A model generated the notes under the pieces. The model was not told where the DNA came from. It ran no database searches and saw nothing but the letters and a program-made list of their open reading frames with translations. 64,000 nt of DNA, taken from positions 291,384-355,383 of the forward strand of contig NZ_SROX01000005.1 of NCBI RefSeq assembly GCF_013141915.1, given 5' to 3'. Made by a program: the position numbers and the translations under genes. Below, one piece after another: positions 19,552 through 28,404 of the stretch (within the stretch, counting starts at the first letter, position 1; each line of letters opens with the position of its first letter). This stretch comes from Cupriavidus necator (lineage in GTDB: Bacteria > Pseudomonadota > Gammaproteobacteria > Burkholderiales > Burkholderiaceae).

Positions 19552-19586
19552 TATTGGACATAGGCTTCCCCGTCTCCCGGACTACT

Positions 19587-19632
19587 CTCGAAGACGCTGC
19601 CGCACATGCCGCGCCGACCGGCGCGGCAGCGG
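19587..19632 (+). other. Conserved structured leader of the porin mRNA
   Basis: CTCGAAGACGCTGCCGC and the following sequence match the fdhA leader closely. GCCGCGCC (19608-19615) can pair with GGCGCGGC (19620-19627) around a GACC loop. Alternatively GCTGCCGC (19596-19603) can pair with GCGGCAGC (19623-19630). The two hairpins cannot form together, which suggests an attenuator-like switch. This is inferred from sequence only. Confidence 0.45.
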
Positions 19633-19664
19633 CGCGAGCCACGATATGACAAGGAGAGAATCCA

Positions 19665-20816
19665 ATGAAAATGGGAGCGACTGCGGGCCCGGCTCTGGCG
19701 CTGATGTTTTCCGCGTCCGCCTTTGCCCAAAGCGGCGTCACGCTGTACGGTGTGATCGACGAAGGCATCAACTACACGAATAACGTCGGCGGCCATGGCC
19801 TGACCGAGCTGGCAAGCGGCTTTGCGCAAGGCAGCCGTTGGGGCCTGAAGGGGACGGAGGATCTGGGCGGCGGCCTCAAGGCGTTGTTCCAGCTCGAGAA
19901 CGGTTTCAATGCAAGCAACGGCAGGGCGGCACAGGGGGGGCTGATGTTCGGCCGGCAAGCCTACGTCGGGCTTTCCGACCATCAATGGGGGAGCGTCACG
20001 CTCGGGCGCCAGTATGATTCGGTGATCGACTATCTCGCGCCGACGACCGTCGCCGGCAATTGGGGGGGGACCATGTTCGGCCACCCCTACGATAACGACA
20101 ACCTGATCTACTCGTTCCGCGTCAACAACACCGTCAAGTACACGAGTCCCTCGCTTGGCGGGTTCCAGTTCGGCGGCACCTACAGTTTCAGCAACGACAC
20201 CAACTTTGCCAACAACCGCCAGTACGGCGCGGGGATGCAGTACGCGAACGGAGGCTTGTTGCTGGCCGCGGCCTATCTCCAGGCGGACAACCCGTCGGCG
20301 ACGGCGGGTGGCGCCATCAATAACGGCGGCGACCAGAACTTCCTTGCCAGGCGTTTGCGCATCTTCGGAGCCGGCATCAACTACACGTTCGGCGCGGCGA
20401 CGGCAGGCTTCGCTTACTCCAACTCGAATCTGGCCGAACCGCTGTCCACTTCGTACATCTCCGGTTCGATCCTGCCGGCCAGCGGCACGTTGAACTCGCT
20501 CCGGTTCCAGAACCTGGAAGTCAATTTCAAATATCAGTTCACGCCCGCTTTCTACGCGGGCGGGGCGTATACGCTCACACTGGAGAACTTCAACGCGTCG
20601 TCGGGCGAGACGAAGCCGAAAGTTCATTCCGTCGGCCTGATGGCGGACTACAGCTTCTCGAAGCGCACGGACGTCTATATCCAGGGTGCCTACCAGCATG
20701 TCGCCGGCGGCAAGACCGGCACCGCATTGGACATGGCTGACTTGCCCGGGGCGGCGAACGCTTCATCGACGTCGAATCAGTTCCAGGTCCGTGCGGCGAT
20801 TCGCCACAAGTTCTAA
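19665..20816 (+). CDS. Gram-negative outer-membrane porin
   Basis: A 383-residue porin of the Burkholderiales general-porin family. It has a signal peptide (MKMGATAGPALALMFSASAFA), then SGVTLYGVIDEGINYTNN, RWGLKGTEDLGGGLKALFQLENGF, RQAYVGLSDHQWGSVTLGRQYD, and a C-terminal beta-strand ending in Phe (RAAIRHKF). AAGGAGAGAATCCA precedes the ATG. It shares its operator and leader with fdhA, so it is predicted to be induced with betaine catabolism and to admit betaine, choline or a related compound. Confidence 0.92.
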   Translation: MKMGATAGPALALMFSASAFAQSGVTLYGVIDEGINYTNNVGGHGLTELASGFAQGSRWGLKGTEDLGGGLKALFQLENGFNASNGRAAQGGLMFGRQAYVGLSDHQWGSVTLGRQYDSVIDYLAPTTVAGNWGGTMFGHPYDNDNLIYSFRVNNTVKYTSPSLGGFQFGGTYSFSNDTNFANNRQYGAGMQYANGGLLLAAAYLQADNPSATAGGAINNGGDQNFLARRLRIFGAGINYTFGAATAGFAYSNSNLAEPLSTSYISGSILPASGTLNSLRFQNLEVNFKYQFTPAFYAGGAYTLTLENFNASSGETKPKVHSVGLMADYSFSKRTDVYIQGAYQHVAGGKTGTALDMADLPGAANASSTSNQFQVRAAIRHKF

Positions 20817-20837
20817 ACCTGTTCTCTCCCGACGGTC

Positions 20838-20865
20838 GCCACGAGTCGCGACAGCGACTCGTGGC
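20838..20865. terminator. Hairpin between the convergent porin and MFS genes
   Basis: A perfect 12-bp stem (GCCACGAGTCGC with GCGACTCGTGGC) around a 4-nt loop, located 22 bp after the porin stop and 45 bp from the end of the convergent transporter gene. There is no T-tract on either side, so intrinsic termination is not certain. It could also be an mRNA-stabilising 3' hairpin. Confidence 0.5.
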
Positions 20866-20909
20866 AGGCGGCCTGGACCGGAATTTCTCGCGAGAACCGG
20901 ACCTGCGCG

Positions 20910-22340
20910 TCAGGAGGACTTGTCCGCTACAGCGGGATAAAGCGCCGTCTCACCTGTTGCGTCCTCGGACGCCAGCGCTTCCAGTGCGACGCCACGGGTC
21001 TCGATACCCAGCACCCACACAGCGAGTGCCGCCACCGCGAACGACAGCGCGCCGAGCGTGAACACGCCGCCCTGGCCGAACACCGGTAACACCACGCCAA
21101 CCACGTAGGGACCGATCAGCGAGCCGATCCGCCCGACCGACGAGGCGAAGCCCGACCCCGTCGCACGCGAGCCGGTGCCATACTGCTCCGGCGTGTAGGT
21201 GTACAGCACCGCCCACATGCCGAACAGGAAGAACTGCATCGCCAGGCCGGTGCCGACGAGCAGCGCGACACTGCCGCCATACAGCGCAGACTGGCCATAC
21301 AGGTACGCCATCATGCCGCCGCCGAGCAGCGACGCGATGCAGGTTGGCTTGCGCCCCCAGCGCTCGACGAGCCACGCCGCGCACAGGAAGCCCGGTACGC
21401 CGCCTAGGGAGATCAGTACCGTGTAGTACACCGATTGCGTGACCGCAAAGCCGGCCTGCTGCAGCAGCGCGCCAAGCCAGGACGTCAGTCCGTAGAAGCC
21501 GAGCAGCGCGAAGAACCAAAGCAGCCAGACCATCGTCGTGCGACGGCGGTAGGCGCCGCTCCAGATCTCGCGCAGCGCGCCGCGCCCGCGCACTGGCTCG
21601 GCCATTGGCTGCTGCGACGGTCGTGGCAGCATCGCGACGCCGGCCGAACGCATCACCCTGGCCTCGATGCTACACATCACCGCGTCGGCCTCGGCGTGCC
21701 GGCCCGCATGCTCGAGCCAGCGCGGCGATTCGGGCACGATGCGGCGCACGATCAGCACGAATACGGCCGGGATCGCAAGCAGTGCGAACACGGTGCGCCA
21801 GCCGAACTGCGGCAGCACGAAGTAAGAGACAATGCCCGCGGTGATAAAGCCGAGCGGCCAGAAGCCGTCCATGAGTGCGATCAGGCGGCCGCGGTTCGCG
21901 GTGGGGACGAATTCGGACAACAGCGTCTGCGCGACCGGAAACTCCATGCCCATGCCGATGCCGAGCAATACGCGCCAGGCGATGAGCGCGTCGACGCTTT
22001 GCGCAGTCGAGCAAAGATACGACGCTATCCCCCACAGCACCATGCTCCACTGGAACACAGGTCGTCGTCCGAAGCGGTCCGCGAGCAGGCCGGCGAGCGC
22101 CGCGCCCACCACCATCCCGAAGAAGCTCGCGCTGGCGACGACGCCGGTCATTGCGGTGGACAGTCCGAACTCCTGCTTGATCGAGCCCAGTATGAACGTC
22201 ATGGTGGCGAGATCGACCGAGTCGAAAAAGAAGGCGATCGCGATGATGACGAAGATCAGCTTGTGATAGCCGGAAAACGGCAGACGCTCGAGCCGGGCGG
22301 CTGCGTTCGAGCGCGTGGGTGAGGTGGTGGGAGTTGGCAT
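20910..22340 (-). CDS. MFS transporter
   Basis: A 476-residue, 12-helix major facilitator of the sugar/aromatic-acid porter type. The cytoplasmic loop 2-3 motif GLLADRFGRRPVFQW is clear, and VPESPRWLEHAGRHAEA is typical of the loop after helix 6. It lies between the porin and fdhA genes and points the opposite way, so its promoter abuts the fdhA control region. A role in betaine, choline or carnitine-type uptake is plausible by location only. AAGGA precedes the ATG. Confidence 0.88.
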   Translation of the reverse strand: MPTPTTSPTRSNAAARLERLPFSGYHKLIFVIIAIAFFFDSVDLATMTFILGSIKQEFGLSTAMTGVVASASFFGMVVGAALAGLLADRFGRRPVFQWSMVLWGIASYLCSTAQSVDALIAWRVLLGIGMGMEFPVAQTLLSEFVPTANRGRLIALMDGFWPLGFITAGIVSYFVLPQFGWRTVFALLAIPAVFVLIVRRIVPESPRWLEHAGRHAEADAVMCSIEARVMRSAGVAMLPRPSQQPMAEPVRGRGALREIWSGAYRRRTTMVWLLWFFALLGFYGLTSWLGALLQQAGFAVTQSVYYTVLISLGGVPGFLCAAWLVERWGRKPTCIASLLGGGMMAYLYGQSALYGGSVALLVGTGLAMQFFLFGMWAVLYTYTPEQYGTGSRATGSGFASSVGRIGSLIGPYVVGVVLPVFGQGGVFTLGALSFAVAALAVWVLGIETRGVALEALASEDATGETALYPAVADKSS

Positions 22341-22436
22341 GGCGTCCTTGAGAAATGAGGACCTCTTAGCGGGTTGCTTTCAGGCCCCAATCTTCAGTAG
22401 ACGCGGTTATCACCGCACGCTCTGGGGAATACCCGT

Positions 22437-22463
22437 CGTCGGTCTGTGCAAATCCGACATCGG
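22437..22463 (+). promoter_or_regulatory. Distal operator of fdhA (site 1)
   Basis: GTCGG at 22438 and ATCGG at 22459 are 21 bp apart, with CTGTGCAAATCCGAC between. The centre TGTGCAAATCNGAC is also seen upstream of glyA at about 25220. It lies about 100 bp from the start of the divergent MFS gene, so it could serve that gene too. Confidence 0.5.
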
Positions 22464-22545
22464 CATACCAGTGTGGGGCGGTAGCGCCTGCCTCGCCCGG
22501 GTGTGCGCGGCGTACGCAACCGAGGGCGGAGCCGACGTTCCCCGA

Positions 22546-22572
22546 TGTCGGCGCTGTGCAAGCGCCTGTCGG
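22546..22572 (+). promoter_or_regulatory. Proximal operator of fdhA (site 2)
   Basis: TGTCGG at 22546 and again at 22567, exactly 21 bp apart, with TGTGCAAGCGC between. TTGAAC at 22576 could be the -35 box. This is nearly identical to the porin site over more than 40 bp, including the following CATAG. Confidence 0.65.
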
Positions 22573-22607
22573 GTTTTGAACATAGCCGCCCGATGTACCG
22601 GAATACG

Positions 22608-22656
22608 CTCGAAGACGCTGCCGCGCGTGCCGCGCCGATCGGCGTGGCCGCGGCAC
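22608..22656 (+). other. Conserved structured leader of the fdhA mRNA
   Basis: It shares CTCGAAGACGCTGCCGC and the following hairpin with the porin leader. GCCGCGCC (22629-22636) pairs with GGCGTGGC (22641-22648) around GATC; relative to the porin copy, a C-to-T change keeps pairing through G-U. The alternative upstream pairing is weaker here. Confidence 0.4.
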
Positions 22657-22683
22657 GATTTAACGAGACATGGAGACAATGCG

Positions 22684-23880
22684 ATGAGCAGCAACCGAGG
22701 TGTCGTATATCTTGGGCCGGGCCAGGTCGAGGTGCAGAAGATCGATTATCCGAAAATGGTCGATCCCAGCGGCAAGGCAATTGGCCACGGCGTGATCCTC
22801 AAGGTCGTCAGCACAAACATCTGCGGCTCGGACCAGCACATGGTGCGCGGCCGCACGACCGCACCGACCGGCCTGGTGCTCGGTCACGAGATCACCGGCG
22901 AGGTCATCGAAATCGGCCGCGACGTCGAGACATTGCGGATCGGCGACCTGGTGTCGGTGCCGTTCAACGTCGCGTGCGGCCGCTGCGCGATGTGCAAGGA
23001 GCAGCACACCGGCGTATGCCTGAGCGTCAACCCGTCGCGCGCGGGTGGGGCGTACGGCTATGTCGACATGGGCGGCTGGATAGGCGGGCAGTCCGAGTAC
23101 GTGATGGTGCCGTATGCCGACTTCAACCTGCTGAGGTTCCCCGACCGCGACCAGGCGATGGCAAAGATCCGCGATCTCACCTGCCTGTCGGACATCCTGC
23201 CAACAGGCTATCACGGCGCCGTGACCGCGGGCGTGAAGCCGGGTTCGACGGTCTACATCGCCGGCGCGGGCCCGGTCGGCATGGCGGCTGCCGCTTCGGC
23301 GCGCCTGCTCGGCGCGGCCTGCACGATCGTCGGCGACATGAACCCGGCGCGCCTAGCGCATGCGAAGGCGATGGGCTTTGAGGTCGTGGATCTGTCGAAG
23401 GACGCAACGCTCGGCGAGCAGATCGCCGAGATTCTCGGCACGCCCGAGATCGACTGCGCGGTGGACTGCGTCGGCTTCGAGGCGCATGGTCACGGCTCGT
23501 CGGGCTATGTGGAGGAGGCGCCCGCCACAGTGCTCAACTCCCTGATGGAAATCACGCGGCCAGCCGGTGCGATCGGGATTCCGGGTCTGTACGTGACCGA
23601 TGATCCGGGCGCCAGGGATGCCGCGGCCCGGCGCGGCAGCCTCAGCATCCGCTTCGGCCTCGGCTGGGCGAAGTCGCACTCGTTCCATACGGGGCAGACG
23701 CCGATCCTCAAGTACAACCGCAACCTGATGCAGGCAATTCTCCACAATCGCTTGCCGATTGCAGAGATTGTCAATGTGACGGTCATCCCGCTGGATCAGG
23801 CGCCGGAAGGCTACAAGCAGTTCGATGGCGGCGCGCCACGCAAATTCGTCATTGATCCGCACGGGCTGTTGGCGGCCTGA
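22684..23880 (+). CDS. fdhA: Glutathione-independent formaldehyde dehydrogenase
   Basis: A 398-residue zinc dehydrogenase with tightly bound NAD, matching the Pseudomonas putida enzyme in length. Catalytic zinc region NICGSDQHMVRGR and GHEITGE, structural zinc CGRCAMCKEQHTGVC, and coenzyme motif AGAGPVGMAAAASARLLGA are present. It oxidises formaldehyde released by GbcAB, DgcAB or SoxBDAG to formate. GGAGAC precedes the ATG. Control is by two direct-repeat operators and a leader shared with the porin gene. Confidence 0.95.
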   Translation: MSSNRGVVYLGPGQVEVQKIDYPKMVDPSGKAIGHGVILKVVSTNICGSDQHMVRGRTTAPTGLVLGHEITGEVIEIGRDVETLRIGDLVSVPFNVACGRCAMCKEQHTGVCLSVNPSRAGGAYGYVDMGGWIGGQSEYVMVPYADFNLLRFPDRDQAMAKIRDLTCLSDILPTGYHGAVTAGVKPGSTVYIAGAGPVGMAAAASARLLGAACTIVGDMNPARLAHAKAMGFEVVDLSKDATLGEQIAEILGTPEIDCAVDCVGFEAHGHGSSGYVEEAPATVLNSLMEITRPAGAIGIPGLYVTDDPGARDAAARRGSLSIRFGLGWAKSHSFHTGQTPILKYNRNLMQAILHNRLPIAEIVNVTVIPLDQAPEGYKQFDGGAPRKFVIDPHGLLAA

Positions 23881-23898
23881 CTACCCGCGCAGAAAAAA

Positions 23899-23927
23899 CG
23901 GGCGGCCGATTAGCGGCCGCCCGTTTT
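23899..23927. terminator. Rho-independent terminator (bidirectional) after fdhA
   Basis: A 10-bp GC stem (CGGGCGGCCG with CGGCCGCCCG) with a 5-nt loop, followed by TTTT and preceded by AAAAAA. It serves fdhA and, on the other strand, the convergent regulator gene. Confidence 0.92.
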
Positions 23928-23968
23928 GCAGTTGGGGCAGTGGGGTTCACTGCCGCTTCCCCCGACGC

Positions 23969-24985
23969 TCACGCGTGCAGCATCACGGAAGAGGATTTGT
24001 GCCCTGACGACTTCGCCAGCGGCGCGCTCTGCGCCCTGCGCTCGCGCGTAGGCGCGACGCCGAACTCGTCACGGTAGCTCTTGCTGAAATGGCACGCGGA
24101 CTGGAAGCCGCATGCCATCGTGATGTGCATGATCGACATATCCGTCTGCAGGAGCAGCTCGCGCGCACGGCGCAGGCGCAACGTCAGGTAGTAATGCGTG
24201 GGCGTCATGCCGAGATGGTCGCGGAACAGGCGCTGCAGCTGGCGCTGAGACAAGTTTGCAAGCCGCGCCAGCTCTTCGCGCGACAGTGGCTCCTCGATAT
24301 TGTTCTCCATCAGCGAGACCACCTCGAACAGAGACTTCTTCGCCGAGCCCAGGCGCGCGACCAACGGGATTTTCTGCTGCGCGCTGGTGTCGCGCACGTG
24401 CTCGACAATGAACTGCTCGGCGATCTGCGTGACGCGCGCGGTTCCGACGCGACGGGTGATCAGGTTCAGCATCATGTCCAGCGGCGCAACGCCGCCCGTG
24501 CAAGTGACCCGGTCGCGGTCGATCACGAACAGTTCCTTCAGGAAGCGCGTATCGGGAAACTCCTCCTTGAGCGCGGACATGTTTTCCCAGTGGATCGCGC
24601 AGGCATAGCCGGCCAGCAGGCCGGATCGCGCGAGCGCGTACGTGCCGGTGCAGAGGCTCCCCAGCATCGTGCCCTCGCGCGCCGCGCGGCGCAGCGTGGA
24701 GAGGTGCTCCGCTGTCGTCGAACGCTGCACGTCGATGCCGCCGCAAACGAACACGATGTCAGGACGCCCGATGCTGTCGGCCCGCTCGGTGTCGAGCGCC
24801 AGGCCGTTGCTCGCCGTCACCAGTCCGCCTTCCGGGCTGATGATGCTCCAGCGGTACAGTTCCTGGCCGCTCAGGTAATTGGCCATGCGCAGCACTTCGA
24901 TCGCATTGGTGAACGCGATCATGGTGAAGTTGGGCAGCGGCAGGAACGCGAAGTGAGATAACGACGCGGTGCGGTCGGTCGACAT
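23969..24985 (-). CDS. GbdR-like GlxA/AraC transcriptional activator
   Basis: A 338-residue regulator with an N-terminal DJ-1/PfpI-like domain (FAFLPLPNFTMIAFTNAIEVL; LGSLCTGTYALARSGLLAG) and a C-terminal AraC domain (ANLSQRQLQRLFRDHLGMTP; ITMACGFQSACHFSKSYRDEFG). It closely resembles GbdR/SouR, which sense betaine, dimethylglycine or sarcosine and activate catabolic genes. It diverges from the glyA-dgc-gbc operon and is the leading candidate to bind the 21-bp direct-repeat operators. The exact orthologue cannot be settled by eye. Confidence 0.88.
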   Translation of the reverse strand: MSTDRTASLSHFAFLPLPNFTMIAFTNAIEVLRMANYLSGQELYRWSIISPEGGLVTASNGLALDTERADSIGRPDIVFVCGGIDVQRSTTAEHLSTLRRAAREGTMLGSLCTGTYALARSGLLAGYACAIHWENMSALKEEFPDTRFLKELFVIDRDRVTCTGGVAPLDMMLNLITRRVGTARVTQIAEQFIVEHVRDTSAQQKIPLVARLGSAKKSLFEVVSLMENNIEEPLSREELARLANLSQRQLQRLFRDHLGMTPTHYYLTLRLRRARELLLQTDMSIMHITMACGFQSACHFSKSYRDEFGVAPTRERRAQSAPLAKSSGHKSSSVMLHA

Positions 24986-25397
24986 GGGGGCGTCCTTCAG
25001 ATTTTTAAGGTGCTTTTCCAGCCCTTGGGGGAAGGGTCCGGATTCTTTTTACTTATTGTTAAGTCAGCCGCAACAAGCATGCCATACGGCGAAACCCTAG
25101 CTCTTTAGTGGGGTGTCTCGCTGGGAGGCAGGTGGCCGCCTTCCTTGTTGCACTGCAATCGTGACGCCCCGCACCCGCAATGCGCGTCAGGCACCGCCGC
25201 AGTGCCCGCCCCGGGGCACTTGTGCAAATCGGACGGGAATGGCGGAAATGGAAAAGAACGCGTCTGAATTCATCAATCGGCCAAAAACACGAACGACAAG
25301 AATAGAGCCGTTGACAACGCTGCGCCGATCAGGCGAACAAGCCTGGCGCAGCGGGTCTCTCGCCCCCAGTCAGCCATTTCATCCCACACGGACCTCT
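24986..25397. promoter_or_regulatory. Divergent control region between the GbdR-like gene and glyA
   Basis: 412 bp with no credible gene. At 25219-25234 it contains TTGTGCAAATCGGAC, the operator centre also seen at fdhA site 1, but flanking TGTCGG half-sites are weak. A TTGACA at 25311 could be the -35 of the glyA promoter. Confidence 0.45.
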
Positions 25398-26672
25398 ATG
25401 TCGAACACCCAGTCTTTCTTCTCGCAGCCTCTGGCCGAGCGCGATGCGTTGGTTCGCGGCGCCCTTTCGAAGGAACTCGAGCGTCAGCAATCGCAAGTCG
25501 AGCTGATCGCCTCGGAAAACATCGTGTCGCGTGCGGTGCTTGAGGCGCAAGGTTCGGTACTGACCAACAAGTACGCCGAAGGCTACCCGGGCAAGCGCTA
25601 CTATGGTGGCTGCGAATTTGCGGACGAAGTCGAATCGCTCGCGATCGAGCGCGTGAAGCAACTCTTCAACGCCGGCTTTGCCAACGTGCAGCCCCACTCG
25701 GGCGCCCAGGCGAACGGCTCGGTGATGCTCGCGCTGACCAAGCCGGGCGACACCGTGCTTGGCATGTCGCTCGACGCGGGCGGCCACCTGACCCATGGCG
25801 CCAAGCCGGCGCTGTCAGGAAAGTGGTTCAACGCCGTGCAGTATGGCGTGAACCGCGAGTCGATGCTGATTGACTACGATCAGGTCGATGCGCTCGCCCA
25901 AGAGCACAAGCCGAGCCTGATCATCGCCGGCTTCTCCGCGTATCCGCGCCAGCTCGATTTCGCCCGCTTCCGCGCAATCGCCGACAGCGTCGGGGCGAAG
26001 CTGATGGTCGACATGGCGCACATCGCCGGCGTGATCGCTGCGGGCCGCCATTCGAATCCGGTCGAGCATGCCCACGTCGTCACTTCGACTACGCACAAGA
26101 CCCTCCGAGGTCCGCGCGGCGGCTTCGTGCTGACCAACGATGAAGAGATCGCCAAGAAGATCAACTCGGCCGTGTTCCCCGGTCTGCAGGGCGGCCCGTT
26201 GATGCACGTGATCGCAGCCAAGGCAGTGGCGTTCGGCGAGGCGCTGTCGTCGGACTTCAGGACCTATATCGACAACGTGCTCGCGAACGCGAAGGCGCTC
26301 GGAGAAGTGTTGAAGGAAGGCGGTGTCGACCTCGTCACCGGCGGCACCGACAATCACTTGCTGCTGGTCGATCTGCGCCCGAAGGGTCTCAAGGGCACGC
26401 AGGTCGAGCAGGCGCTCGAACGTGCCGGCATCACCTGCAACAAGAACGGCATCCCGTTCGACACGGAGAAGCCGACCATCACGTCCGGCATCCGGCTCGG
26501 CGCGCCGGCAGCCACGACCCGCGGCTTCGGCGTTGCGGAGTTCCGCGAGATCGGCCGCCTGATCCTTGAAGTGTTCGAAGCGCTGCGCGCGAATCCGGAG
26601 GGCGACGCTGCCACCGAGCAGCGCGTGCGCCACCAGATCTTCGCGCTGTGCGATCGCTTCCCGATCTACTGA
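25398..26672 (+). CDS. glyA: Serine hydroxymethyltransferase
   Basis: A 424-residue PLP enzyme that joins glycine and methylene-THF to make serine. The PLP lysine lies in [13 protein letters not shown], and [22 protein letters not shown] and the C-terminal [13 protein letters not shown] are conserved. A long in-frame upstream stretch is rejected because [19 protein letters not shown] is the family start. It is probably a second, catabolic glyA. It heads a co-directional run of genes down to the ABC binding protein. Confidence 0.95.
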   Translation: MSNTQSFFSQPLAERDALVRGALSKELERQQSQVELIASENIVSRAVLEAQGSVLTNKYAEGYPGKRYYGGCEFADEVESLAIERVKQLFNAGFANVQPHSGAQANGSVMLALTKPGDTVLGMSLDAGGHLTHGAKPALSGKWFNAVQYGVNRESMLIDYDQVDALAQEHKPSLIIAGFSAYPRQLDFARFRAIADSVGAKLMVDMAHIAGVIAAGRHSNPVEHAHVVTSTTHKTLRGPRGGFVLTNDEEIAKKINSAVFPGLQGGPLMHVIAAKAVAFGEALSSDFRTYIDNVLANAKALGEVLKEGGVDLVTGGTDNHLLLVDLRPKGLKGTQVEQALERAGITCNKNGIPFDTEKPTITSGIRLGAPAATTRGFGVAEFREIGRLILEVFEALRANPEGDAATEQRVRHQIFALCDRFPIY

Positions 26673-26700
26673 CCCGACGAACGAAAAGACAGGAGCCCCC

Positions 26701-27672
26701 ATGAGCCCGCTGCACCAGGACAGCATCATCATCGACGGCCTGAACATCTCGAAGTTCGAGCGGTCGGTGTTCGAAGACATGAAGAAGGGCGGCGTCACGG
26801 CCGCGAACTGTACGGTCTCGGTCTGGGACAATTTCACCAAGACCGTCGACAACATTGCGCTGATGAAGAAGGCGATTCGCGACAACAGTGAGCTGCTGAC
26901 GCTGGTGCGCACGACTGACGACATCCGCCGCGCCAAGCATGAGGGAAAGACCGGCGTGATCCTCGGCTTCCAGAACGCCCACGCGTTCGAGGACAACCTC
27001 GGTTATGTCGAAGCTTTTGCCGACATGGGCGTGCGTGTCGTGCAGCTCTGCTACAACACACAGAACCTGGTTGGCACCGGATGCTATGAGCGCGACGGCG
27101 GCCTGTCGGACTTCGGCCGTGAAGTGATCACCGAGATGAACCGCGTCGGGATCATGGTCGATCTGTCGCACGTTGGGGGCAATACCTCGTCCGAGGCGAT
27201 TGCGTTCTCGAAGAAGCCGGTCTGCTACTCGCACTGCCTGCCGTCCGGCCTCAAGGAACATCCACGCAACAAGAGCGACGCGCAGCTGAAGGAGATCGCC
27301 GATGCGGGCGGCTTCGTCGGCGTGACGATGTTCGCGCCCTTCCTCAAGCGCGGGATCGAGGCGACGGTCGACGACTACATCGAAGCGATCGACTACGTGG
27401 TCAACCTGATCGGCGAGGATGCGGTCGGCATCGGCACCGACTTCACGCAGGGCTACAGCACCGAGTTCTTCGACATGCTGACGCACGACAAGGGCCGCTA
27501 TCGGCGCCTGACCAATTTCGGCAAGGTGATCAACCCCGAAGGGATCCGGACCATCGGCGAGTTTCCGAACCTGACTGCGGCGATGGAGCGAGCGGGCTGG
27601 AAGGCCTCTCGCATCCGCAAGATCATGGGCGAGAACTGGGTGCGCGTCTTCAAGGAAGTGTGGGGCGCCTGA
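26701..27672 (+). CDS. Membrane-dipeptidase-family protein lacking zinc ligands
   Basis: A 323-residue protein of the renal dipeptidase (M19) fold, matching the gene that opens the dgcAB operon of Pseudomonas aeruginosa. Two zinc-binding elements are altered: the usual DGHND is DGLNI, and the bridging glutamate of IEGG is Gln (GFQNAH). The two later histidines remain (MVDLSHVG and YSHC, followed by HPRN). Ordinary dinuclear dipeptidase activity is therefore doubtful. Context points to a task in dimethylglycine or betaine metabolism. No signal peptide is seen. Confidence 0.82.
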   Translation: MSPLHQDSIIIDGLNISKFERSVFEDMKKGGVTAANCTVSVWDNFTKTVDNIALMKKAIRDNSELLTLVRTTDDIRRAKHEGKTGVILGFQNAHAFEDNLGYVEAFADMGVRVVQLCYNTQNLVGTGCYERDGGLSDFGREVITEMNRVGIMVDLSHVGGNTSSEAIAFSKKPVCYSHCLPSGLKEHPRNKSDAQLKEIADAGGFVGVTMFAPFLKRGIEATVDDYIEAIDYVVNLIGEDAVGIGTDFTQGYSTEFFDMLTHDKGRYRRLTNFGKVINPEGIRTIGEFPNLTAAMERAGWKASRIRKIMGENWVRVFKEVWGA

Positions 27673-27718
27673 TCCCCGCCAGCGCCGACTTTCAATCAAA
27701 TCCCCACAAACGGGACGG

Positions 27719-27738
27719 GCGCGCGCGATAGCGCGCGC
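27719..27738. repeat. Perfect GC hairpin in the operon
   Basis: GCGCGCGC-GATA-GCGCGCGC, 65 bp upstream of the next gene. It could mark a processing or attenuation point between the dipeptidase-like gene and the rest of the operon, because no T-tract follows. Confidence 0.35.
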
Positions 27739-27803
27739 TCGCGGGCGACGCCGCGTCTACGCAACGCTACCAGCGGCTTTCCTTTCCTCACGGAGTTATC
27801 ACG

Positions 27804-28343
27804 ATGCAACCGCAACTGCCAATCGACGTTGATCCCGAAACCGGTGTCTGGACCACCGACGCGCTGCCGATGCTTTACGTGCCGCGCCACTTCTTCACGA
27901 ACAACCATGTCGCGGTCGAAGAAGCGCTCGGCCGGGAGGCATACGAAGAGATCCTCTACAAGGCCGGCTACAAGTCCGCCTACCACTGGTGCGATAAGGA
28001 AGCGCAGTTGCATGACATCAGCGGGATGGCCGTGTTCGAGCATTACCTGAAGCGGCTGTCGCAGCGCGGCTGGGGACTGTTTTCGATCCTCGAGGCCGAT
28101 CCGGCGACGGCGAGCGCGCGCATCGCGCTGCGCCACTCGTCATTCGTGCTCCAGCAGCCGGAAAAGAGCGGCAAGCTTTGCTACATGTTCGCCGGCTGGT
28201 TCGCCGGCGCAATGGACTGGGTCAACGACACCACGCCCGCGGGCAAGGGCAAGGGCGCCCCGCGCGCGCAGTCGAAGGAAGTGCAGTGCGCAGCCGAAGG
28301 GCACGATCACTGCGGGTTCGAAGTGTCGCCGATCGCACGCTGA
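27804..28343 (+). CDS. V4R-like (4-vinyl reductase) conserved protein of the dgc operon
   Basis: A 179-residue cytoplasmic protein like the small gene between the dipeptidase gene and dgcA in pseudomonads. The end EVQCAAEGHDHCGFEVSPI is the typical V4R cysteine signature, which in other proteins binds small hydrophobic ligands or metal. Its function is unknown. Conserved position with dgcA argues for a chaperone, sensor or accessory part in dimethylglycine demethylation. Confidence 0.75.
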   Translation: MQPQLPIDVDPETGVWTTDALPMLYVPRHFFTNNHVAVEEALGREAYEEILYKAGYKSAYHWCDKEAQLHDISGMAVFEHYLKRLSQRGWGLFSILEADPATASARIALRHSSFVLQQPEKSGKLCYMFAGWFAGAMDWVNDTTPAGKGKGAPRAQSKEVQCAAEGHDHCGFEVSPIAR

Positions 28344-28404
28344 CACCGAGGCCCGTCCGCACTACGACAAATACGAGACACACCAACGCCAGAGGTCGTC
28401 CGCG

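Noticed and set aside
19540..19655. Short conserved peptide TLEDAAAxAAPxGxAAAR in both leaders
   Set aside because: The similarity is explained at nucleotide level by the shared leader, and neither copy has a ribosome site or a common start.
24986..25397. Possible glycine riboswitch upstream of glyA
   Set aside because: No tandem aptamer core or long structured leader could be seen; only an operator-like motif.
25113..25397. N-terminal extension of GlyA by 95 residues
   Set aside because: The extension has no similarity to the family and covers the promoter region.
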